Of a DNA stretch of 5,452 nucleotides, positions 1-5,452 are shown one piece after another. The stretch's first letter is position 1, and every line of letters starts with the position of its first letter. Source of the DNA: Gemmataceae bacterium (GTDB lineage: Bacteria; Planctomycetota; Planctomycetia; Gemmatales; Gemmataceae); contig JAOAAM010000073.1 in assembly GCA_026418875.1 (NCBI GenBank), positions 1 to 5,452 of the forward strand, written 5' to 3'. A model generated the notes under the pieces. The model ran no database searches and was not told the DNA's origin. It was given only the letters and a program-made list of their open reading frames with translations. The position numbers and the translations under genes are program-made.

Positions 1-19
1 AGATGTGTATAAGAGACAG
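1..19 (+). other. Tn5 mosaic-end adapter (library artefact)
   Basis: The first 19 bases, AGATGTGTATAAGAGACAG, match exactly the engineered hyperactive-Tn5 mosaic end used in tagmentation library preparation. The sequence is not the natural Tn5 outside or inside end, and no transposase gene is present. It should be trimmed before annotation. It contains an in-frame GTG at 5 and would add five spurious residues (MYKRQ) to the N-terminus of the downstream coding region. Confidence 0.98.
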
Positions 20-3000
20 ACGGAAATTCGAGCCTCCCGCCTGGATTTTCTCCGGGCCGCCCCAGAGAAGCCGACGAGATTCCGCCTGATCCTCGGTGCG
101 TTGGCCCTGTTCCTTCTCGCGGCCCCGCTGGCATTGTGGCCACGGGCCTACGCGGAGAAGATCCGCCGCTTCGCCCTGCCCTGGGTGAATGAACCGGTTC
201 GCTACGAGTTGCGTTACTCGCAAGATGACGTCGCCATCGCTCGCGGCCAAGCGGTGACGCTCGCGGCCCACTTGGTGCCGCTGGAACCGAATGCTGTCTT
301 GCCACAGGAAGCCTGGTTAATCATTCGGGACCAAAGCGGCCAAACCAAACGATTGGGGATGAGCCAGGAGCAGTCCCACGTTTTTTATCTCCGGTTGAAG
401 GACGTCCAGGATTCGTTTGAGTATCGGATCGAATCGGGCCGGGCCGCGGGACCGGAACGGCGGGTGCGGGTCGTGGACCCGGTTCGCTTGGAGGTCAATT
501 CCCCGACCATCACCATTGTCCCGCCGGAATACGCCCGCGGCGAGTCGATGCCGCCACCGCAGCAGGGCATGTTTGATCTGTCCTGTTTGCAATTCAGCCG
601 GTTGATTTACGAGTTCCGTTTCGACCGCTCCGCTCGGAAGGCTTTCGTCACTTGGACGGCGGAGGATGTCCCCGGTGGGAATCGAACCGAGTTGGAATTG
701 TCGCCCGATGGCAAGACGGCGAAATTCGAACTGATCGCTCGACAAACGGGACGACTAGCGTTGACGATCGTGGGCGAGGAGGACGTCCGCACGGAGGTTC
801 CCCCTCAGACGATCAACGTCGTCGTGGACCGTGCCCCAGCGTTTGCACGATCCGTCGGTGCGGGAGAACAGCTCCGAGTGTTGTCCACGGAAGACAAGCT
901 CGAACTCGATGTCGCCGTGGTGGATGACATTGGGGTGAGCGGAGCCGAGTTGGAGTTTCGGATCGACGAGGGGCCGATTCAAAAACGGCCTCTCGCCCTC
1001 GAGGGTGTCGGCACCCCCCAAGCGCAGACTCGATTCGCGTGGCGGCTTGCCGATCATGCACATGACGGCCAAACAGTGCAGTTCCGTATCCGGGCCACCG
1101 ACAATCGAAACATCCCGGAGGCGAACCTTGGTCCGCAGTCGGTGTATGCCCCGGCGGAGAATCGCTGGTTTGCGGTCAAGCTCACCCGCGAGGCCCAACC
1201 GCTCCGGCAGCAAGAAATCACCGCCCAACGCGACGAGATTCGGAAGCGGCTCGATGAACTCATCGAGGAGCTTCACGGAGAACGTCGGCGGTTGTACAAG
1301 GCGCGCGCCGAGTCGAACCAAGCAGCCCAAATGACTCCCGACGTCGCTGAGCAACTGCGTGACCTCCGTAAAGAGCATCAGCAGAACGAGAAGTCGCTCG
1401 ATGAACTGACACGCCAAGTGGATCAAATCCCTGAGCTACGCCCATTAGCGCACCGCCTGCAAGACGTCTCGGATCAAGAGATGCGTCAAACGGCCAATGC
1501 CTTGGCCTCAGCGGAGCGCGAGCGGCAAGCATCGGCTCCCCGTGACAGCCAATTGGGCCAAGCAGATCAAGCTTTGGAGTCCGCCGTCAAAAAGCTCGAA
1601 GAACTAAAACAGCAGAACGACCGACTGGCAGAACAGCGGCTGGATCGGATGCGCGTCGAGCAGTTAGCCGAACGCGAACAACGACTCGCGGAACAGGCAG
1701 CATCTTCGCCCCCTGAAAAGAGGTCCGAGTTAGCGAATCAACAAGCCGCACTGGAGAATGAACTCAACTCCCTGATGAACTCGAGCGAACCCCTGCGACA
1801 GGCGCTGCAAGCGGCTCAAGCGCAACGCGCCCAGGAATTGGCGGAAAAAGCACGAGAATTAGCACACCAGCAGCGTGAATTGGCACAAGCGATCGACCAA
1901 TCGCAACGTGAATTCATGCGTAGCGAAGTGGGTGAACTCGCGCAACGGCAGCGGGAACTCGCCGAAAAAGCGAACCGGTTGGGACAAGAGACGCAACAAG
2001 CGGTCGCGGCCGCCCAATCCCGGCCGTTGGAATCAGACAAGGCTCGTGATGCGGCCAAAGAGCTGGAGCAGGGGAACATCGCCGATGCGTTGTCCAAACA
2101 GGAACAGTCGGCGCAGGAGTTGGATCGACTCGCCAACGACCTCCAACGCGCCATCGACCTCGCTCGGGATCCGAAGGAGGCGGCGAAGCAACTGGCACGC
2201 TGGCAAAACGATCTGAAGAACCGTGTCCAGGAAGAAGCGAAGGATTGGGCGCCCGATCCCGTAGACCCTGAACGCCTGAAAGAATGGCGACAGGAGCAAG
2301 AATCGCTTCGGCGTGCTGCCGCGCAGGTACCGGTGCCGGAGAAAGACTCGTCGGCCCGGCGTGAAAAGCAGGAAGCTCTGGACCGGGCGGCAGATGCTGG
2401 CCGCGACCTCGAGCAAGGCGACACGGCGAAAGCGACAGCCAACATGGAAAAAGCACGCCAAGCCATCGAACGCCTCGCCGACCGCTTGCCCAATATGCAG
2501 CAACGCTGGGCCGCCGCCCGGGATGAAGTCCATCGCTTGCGGAAAGAGCAAGAAGAATTGGCACGCCAAGGGGAGCAACTGGCCGCCTCTACTCCGCCCG
2601 ATTCCGACAAGTCGCCAGAGGCAGCCACGGAACAGCAGAAACGCGTGTCCGACGCGGCACGGAAACAGGCCGACTTGTTGGACCGCTTCAATCGCCTGGA
2701 CCTTCCGGGTTTTCAGCCGAGGCAGGAGCGTGTTCGCCGAGCCATGGAACAAGCGTTGGATGATCTTCAATCAGGTCAACGAGCCGATGCCGCCATCGCT
2801 CAAGCCGAGGCTAAACGTCAGTTGGAACGACTTGAGCAAGCATTAAACGGCCAGCGCCCAGTCGACGAGAAAGTTGCGGAGTTGGCCCGGCGGCAGCAAG
2901 ACCTGGCGACCCGCGCCGAGCAAAATCGCCAATCGTCGGAAGCAGGTGAAGCTCGCAACCGACAGGCTCAGCAATTGGCCGAAGAGCAGAAGCGCCTCGC

Positions 3001-4990
3001 GCAGGAGGTCGCCAACCTCCCGCCGACCGAGGCGAACCAGAGACAGAGTCAAGCCGTCGAGGCAGCTAAGAAAGCCGAATCCGCGTCGCGTCAAGGTCCA
3101 CAGCCGTTCGCCGAGGCCGCTGCACAAGCCGCACAGCGTCTCGCGGATTGGGCGCGTCAACTGGACCAGGGCGAAGCCGACGCGGCCAGGGCCAGACGCT
3201 TAGCCGATCAACTGCGCGAGTTGGCCAACCAGGCGGAACAGAAGAATGAACCGCGCGCCATCGACGAACTGCGGAAAAAACAGCAGCCAATCCAGGACGA
3301 GGCGCGGCAAATCCGCAGTGGACCCGATGCCACCCGGGAAAAGCAGAAAGCCGCCGACGCGTTGGCTGAGCTTTCCCGCAAACCCTCGGAACAATTACCG
3401 GCAGCGCAACGGCAAGCAGCCGACGCCCTTCAGGAATTAGCCGATCGTTTGACCCGGCGAGATTCTCCCGCCCCGGCCGAGCGGCCGTCGCCACGTTCGG
3501 CGGAAGAGTTAGCGCAGCTGCAACAACGACTGATGGAACAGACCCGCGAGGCGCGTCGTGAGGCCGCACAACGCCCCGCCGAGCAGTCCGGCCGGGCGGC
3601 CAAGGAAATGGCACGACAGCAAGGTCAGTTGCGAAATGAAGCGGCACGGCTGCCCCGTCAGGAACGCACGAACGCCCTGAGCGAGGCCCGGGAGGCCATG
3701 CGGCAGGCAGAGCGGGCTTTGGACCGTGGCGATTGGGAGCAGGCCGAGCAACAGCAGCAAGCCGCCTCGCGAGCATTGGAGCGATTGGCACAGGAGGTCG
3801 CGCGGAATCGCCCCGAGCCGGGGGAGCCGAACCCCGCGGGTCTCCCTCGCCCCGAGCAGGTGGATCAAGCACGTCAGCTGGCCCAACAGCAGCGGGAATT
3901 GCGGGACGCCGTCCAGCGGGCCGTGAGCCAACGGACGCAACAAGATCGGGATGCCGCAGAGCGGATGTTGCGCGAACTCACGCAGGAGCAGCAGGCCATT
4001 GCCGACGCTGCGGCGGAGATGGCTCGGCAGCAACAACCTGGAACTCCGCAGGCCCAGAAGGCACAAGATGCAGCCACCAGTGCCCGTCAAGCTCGCCAAC
4101 AACTGCAAAATGGATCGTTCAACGCGGCGCGACAATCGGGTGAATCGACCGGCGAGCAACTCCGCCGACTCGCGGAGGCCAGCGAGGGGGCCCAAGCCCG
4201 GGACGCGCAAGGTCTGGCCCAGCGCCAAGACGCCTTGAATCAACGCCTTGCGCAGCTAGCGGACGATCCGGTGGCGCGGCAAGCCCAACAAGGACTGCGC
4301 CAGCAAGAGTTGCAGCGGCAAGCCGCGGAGTTGGGCCGACAATTGGCCCAACAGGCCGAACAAGCTCAGGGCGAACCGCGTGAAGCATTTCGCCAGGCGG
4401 CCCAATCCGCACAGCGGGCCGATAACCTCATGCAGCAGGCACAACAACGTCAGTCCGAAGGCAACGCCACGGCTCGGCGTTTGGCCCAACGCCTCGCCGC
4501 CCGCGACCTCGAACGTGCCGCGCAAGCAGCCCAGCGTGCCAGCGGCCAGCCCGCGAACGAGGAGCAGGCACCGGCGGCACGGCGGCAACTTGGCTCCGCG
4601 CTCCAACAAGCACAAGCGCAAATGCGGCAAGCACGGGAGCAGTTGGGCCAGAATCAGCCGCAAAACGCTCAGCAAGCAATGCAGAACGCCGCCCAGGCAC
4701 TTCAAAAAGCCGCCCGCTCCTTCGACGCGCGGAATTCACCCGGCCAGCCCCCCCTACAAGCGAACGGCGAACCGCAGAATGACGGTAGCGCCTCGGGTGC
4801 CGCCATCGATCTGACCCGCTACGGACCCGACGCGGTCAAGTATAAAGGCAAGCCCTGGGGCGAATTGCCCGGTGAGTTACGCACTCGAATCATTCAGGAC
4901 ATGAAAGCGCAATTCGGCGACGACTATGGTCGAATGATCAAACTTTACTTTGAACAAATCGCAGACCGCAAACCGATGGACCGGCCATGA
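20..4990 (+). CDS. Giant membrane-anchored coiled-coil protein, DUF4175-like, 5' partial
   Basis: The frame is open from the first genomic base to TGA at 4988-4990 and encodes 1656 residues (numbered here from the ACG codon at 20). The true start is missing: the only initiation codon upstream, GTG at 5, is adapter sequence. Domains in order: a short basic segment; a transmembrane helix at residues 23-40; three probable periplasmic beta-sandwich (Ig-like) domains at about 60-152, 153-271 and 272-388, the last with a VVDDIG strand and an ATDNR loop; a Gln/Ala/Arg/Glu-rich helical coiled coil at about 390-1570 with a recurring 28-residue motif; a Gly/Pro/Asn linker; and a conserved-looking C-terminal module at about 1597-1650 centred on KPWGELPG. 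There is only one Cys (C189). From memory, this layout fits large DUF4175/TIGR02302-like proteins of planctomycetes and alphaproteobacteria, which usually have a further N-terminal membrane segment and lie near MoxR, DUF58 and BatA-type genes. The function is unknown; a scaffold or envelope role is inferred. An SMC-like or other cytoplasmic coiled-coil protein is unlikely because of the membrane helix and beta domains, and no nucleotide-binding motif is visible. Confidence 0.88.
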   Translation, partial: TEIRASRLDFLRAAPEKPTRFRLILGALALFLLAAPLALWPRAYAEKIRRFALPWVNEPVRYELRYSQDDVAIARGQAVTLAAHLVPLEPNAVLPQEAWLIIRDQSGQTKRLGMSQEQSHVFYLRLKDVQDSFEYRIESGRAAGPERRVRVVDPVRLEVNSPTITIVPPEYARGESMPPPQQGMFDLSCLQFSRLIYEFRFDRSARKAFVTWTAEDVPGGNRTELELSPDGKTAKFELIARQTGRLALTIVGEEDVRTEVPPQTINVVVDRAPAFARSVGAGEQLRVLSTEDKLELDVAVVDDIGVSGAELEFRIDEGPIQKRPLALEGVGTPQAQTRFAWRLADHAHDGQTVQFRIRATDNRNIPEANLGPQSVYAPAENRWFAVKLTREAQPLRQQEITAQRDEIRKRLDELIEELHGERRRLYKARAESNQAAQMTPDVAEQLRDLRKEHQQNEKSLDELTRQVDQIPELRPLAHRLQDVSDQEMRQTANALASAERERQASAPRDSQLGQADQALESAVKKLEELKQQNDRLAEQRLDRMRVEQLAEREQRLAEQAASSPPEKRSELANQQAALENELNSLMNSSEPLRQALQAAQAQRAQELAEKARELAHQQRELAQAIDQSQREFMRSEVGELAQRQRELAEKANRLGQETQQAVAAAQSRPLESDKARDAAKELEQGNIADALSKQEQSAQELDRLANDLQRAIDLARDPKEAAKQLARWQNDLKNRVQEEAKDWAPDPVDPERLKEWRQEQESLRRAAAQVPVPEKDSSARREKQEALDRAADAGRDLEQGDTAKATANMEKARQAIERLADRLPNMQQRWAAARDEVHRLRKEQEELARQGEQLAASTPPDSDKSPEAATEQQKRVSDAARKQADLLDRFNRLDLPGFQPRQERVRRAMEQALDDLQSGQRADAAIAQAEAKRQLERLEQALNGQRPVDEKVAELARRQQDLATRAEQNRQSSEAGEARNRQAQQLAEEQKRLAQEVANLPPTEANQRQSQAVEAAKKAESASRQGPQPFAEAAAQAAQRLADWARQLDQGEADAARARRLADQLRELANQAEQKNEPRAIDELRKKQQPIQDEARQIRSGPDATREKQKAADALAELSRKPSEQLPAAQRQAADALQELADRLTRRDSPAPAERPSPRSAEELAQLQQRLMEQTREARREAAQRPAEQSGRAAKEMARQQGQLRNEAARLPRQERTNALSEAREAMRQAERALDRGDWEQAEQQQQAASRALERLAQEVARNRPEPGEPNPAGLPRPEQVDQARQLAQQQRELRDAVQRAVSQRTQQDRDAAERMLRELTQEQQAIADAAAEMARQQQPGTPQAQKAQDAATSARQARQQLQNGSFNAARQSGESTGEQLRRLAEASEGAQARDAQGLAQRQDALNQRLAQLADDPVARQAQQGLRQQELQRQAAELGRQLAQQAEQAQGEPREAFRQAAQSAQRADNLMQQAQQRQSEGNATARRLAQRLAARDLERAAQAAQRASGQPANEEQAPAARRQLGSALQQAQAQMRQAREQLGQNQPQNAQQAMQNAAQALQKAARSFDARNSPGQPPLQANGEPQNDGSASGAAIDLTRYGPDAVKYKGKPWGELPGELRTRIIQDMKAQFGDDYGRMIKLYFEQIADRKPMDRP
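86..139 (+). other. Transmembrane helix encoded in the giant protein
   Basis: Residues 23-40 (LILGALALFLLAAPLALW) form an 18-residue uncharged hydrophobic stretch. It is preceded by several basic residues (R and K within residues 5-22) and followed by PRAYAEKIRR. The chain after it turns into beta-strand-rich sequence typical of exported domains, so the C-terminal bulk is inferred to lie in the periplasm. Because the 5' end is missing, this could be either the first or the second membrane segment; in a two-helix arrangement the basic segment before it would be a short loop. Confidence 0.8.
2060..4723 (+). repeat. Degenerate 28-residue helical motif, about eight copies
   Basis: Within the coiled coil a 28-residue motif recurs without gaps. 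Its consensus is L-x2-G-x4-A-x6-A-x3-L-x2-L, with L at position 2 and G (often GD, GN or GQ) at position 5. Copies start at residues 681, 796, 915, 1047, 1117, 1233, 1361 and 1541 (nucleotides 2060, 2405, 2762, 3158, 3368, 3716, 4100 and 4640). The clearest are those with LEQGD/LEQGN/LDRGD openings and LERLA/LDRLA endings. The copy at 1047 fits only its first half, the copy at 1117 lacks the Gly, and the last has Asn in its place. Spacing is mostly 115-132 residues, with one of 70 and one of 180. Between copies lie LA-x2-Q-x2-LA helices and Pro-containing breaks. The copies are diverged, so this is an old protein repeat rather than DNA-level satellite. Confidence 0.7.
4978..4990 (+). promoter_or_regulatory. 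ATGA stop-start overlap, probable translational coupling
   Basis: The downstream gene's ATG (4987-4989) overlaps the TGA stop (4988-4990) of the giant gene in a 4-base ATGA junction. The only ribosome-binding candidate is a weak GGA at 4978-4980, six bases before the ATG, and there is no AGGAGG-like site. Re-initiation by ribosomes finishing the upstream gene is therefore the simplest way to start the second protein. No promoter or terminator fits between the two genes, so they are inferred to share one transcript. Confidence 0.75.
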
Positions 4991-5433
4991 TTCGCCATTC
5001 GCTCCGTTGGCTGACGCTGACTTGTTGCTCGCTGAGCGTGTTGACCTCTCCGGTGGCGGCGGCCCCGAAAGAAAAGTCCGCCTTGGAGCAATCCATTGAT
5101 CGAGCGTTGGTTTTCTTGGCGGGAACACAAGACCGGGAGGGTGCTTGGGGTGCAAATTACCGAGGTCGAAACCCGGCCATCACCGCCCTGGCCGTCATGG
5201 CGTTCCTCTCCGCGGGACATGTCCCCGGCGAAGGAAAGTATGGCGACATCGTCCAACGCGGCATCGACTTCGTCCTGCGCTCACAAGCTCCCAATGGCTT
5301 GATCGCCAATGAGGGGCACTACGAAATGTATCAGCACGGCATCTGCACGCTGATGCTCGCCGAAGCCATCGGCATGTGCGAAGGGAAGCAAGCGGATGAA
5401 GTCCGGCAACGATTGGAGAAAGCCGTGCAAATC
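4987..5433 (+). CDS. Secreted prenyltransferase/squalene-oxidase repeat protein, 3' partial
   Basis: The frame is open from ATG 4987 to the end of genomic sequence, giving 149 residues with no stop; continuing into the adapter would add a false LSLIHI tail. Residues 1-25 look like a Sec signal peptide: a basic n-region (MIRHSLR), a hydrophobic core, and a VAA|AP signal-peptidase I site after A25. The mature part begins an alpha/alpha toroid repeat. Unit 1 (about 33-77) has a QW-type motif, FLAGTQDREGAW at 43-54, followed by the inner helix AITALAVMAFLSAG. Unit 2 (about 88-130) has FVLRSQAPNG at 95-104 and the inner helix CTLMLAEAIGM. A third unit seems to start near 139. This fold occurs in terpene cyclases, protein prenyltransferases and the thioester domains of complement and alpha-macroglobulin. 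Secreted planctomycete members are usually annotated as terpene cyclase-like, but no catalytic Asp motif is visible in this fragment and export argues against a hopanoid cyclase. The enzymatic role is therefore open. The ATGA overlap links it to the giant coiled-coil gene. Confidence 0.85.
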
Positions 5434-5452
5434 CTGTCTCTTATACACATCT
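5434..5452 (-). other. Tn5 mosaic-end adapter, reverse complement (library artefact)
   Basis: The last 19 bases, CTGTCTCTTATACACATCT, are the exact reverse complement of bases 1-19 and match the engineered Tn5 mosaic end. They mark the right-hand tagmentation or ligation boundary of the insert. Trimming them removes six false codons from the end of the partial downstream gene. Confidence 0.98.

Noticed and set aside
755..1426. Antisense open frame of 223 codons opposite the beta domains and start of the coiled coil
   Set aside because: It has no recognisable domain and no clear ribosome-binding site. It overlaps fully with a convincing plus-strand gene, so it is treated as a shadow frame.
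1816..2691. Long antisense open frame of 291 codons, rich in Ser, Arg, Cys and Ala
   Set aside because: It is opposite the coiled coil, whose repetitive GC-rich codons suppress stops on the other strand. Its composition is not protein-like, and the plus-strand frame is unbroken over 4.97 kb with a coherent domain order.
3066..3872. Antisense open frame of 268 codons, Pro/Arg/Ala-rich
   Set aside because: Its composition is that expected from reading Gln/Arg/Ala-coding DNA in the wrong frame and strand, with no motif or signal sequence.
1187..4729. SMC/Rad50-type cytoplasmic coiled-coil ATPase
   Set aside because: No Walker A, Walker B or ABC signature motif is visible. The N-terminal side carries a membrane helix and beta domains, and the C-terminal module is not an ATPase head.
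5096..5302. Plus-strand 68-codon open frame inside the second gene
   Set aside because: It is out of frame with the signal peptide and toroid repeats encoded from 4987, which give a coherent protein; this frame does not.
4987..5433. Lipoprotein signal at the N-terminus of the second protein (LTCC at residues 11-14)
   Set aside because: The residue before either Cys is Thr or Cys rather than the Gly/Ala/Ser expected of a lipobox. The hydrophobic core continues past it to a good VAA|AP signal-peptidase I site.
1..5452. The 19-bp inverted repeats at the two ends as termini of a natural transposon
   Set aside because: They match the engineered Tn5 mosaic end exactly, not natural Tn5 ends. They sit precisely at the window edges, there is no transposase or target-site duplication, and they cut both genes.

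Overview
The window looks like part of a GC-rich (about 60% by eye) bacterial chromosome, most likely from a planctomycete, possibly a Gemmata-type lineage. The taxonomic guess rests on two protein types recalled as neighbours or common families in that phylum: a giant membrane-anchored, Gln/Ala/Arg-rich coiled-coil protein with N-terminal beta domains, and a secreted protein with prenyltransferase/squalene-oxidase-type repeats. No rRNA or other phylogenetic marker is present, so the guess is moderate.

Both ends of the window are not genomic. Bases 1-19 are the exact 19-bp engineered Tn5 mosaic end used in tagmentation libraries, and bases 5434-5452 are its exact reverse complement. Genomic sequence therefore runs from 20 to 5433. 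This matters for annotation: the only start codon available to the first gene (GTG at 5) lies in the adapter, so that gene has lost its real 5' end. The second gene runs out through the right-hand adapter.

Layout: (1) 20-4990, plus strand, a 5'-truncated gene encoding at least 1656 residues. It has one visible transmembrane helix, about 330 residues of probable periplasmic beta-sandwich domains, about 1180 residues of alpha-helical coiled coil containing a degenerate 28-residue motif recurring about eight times, and a compact C-terminal module. (2) 4987-5433, plus strand, a 3'-truncated gene that overlaps the first by ATGA. It encodes a Sec signal peptide followed by two alpha/alpha repeats of the prenyltransferase/squalene-oxidase (terpenoid-cyclase-like toroid) fold. 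There is no intergenic DNA, RNA gene, CRISPR array or native mobile element.

The ATGA overlap and the shared export to the periplasm or cell surface suggest the two proteins are translated together and act in the same compartment. What they do there is not known from this sequence. Related planctomycete clusters, as I recall them, also carry MoxR-type AAA ATPase, DUF58 and BatA/VWA-type genes, which would lie outside this window.
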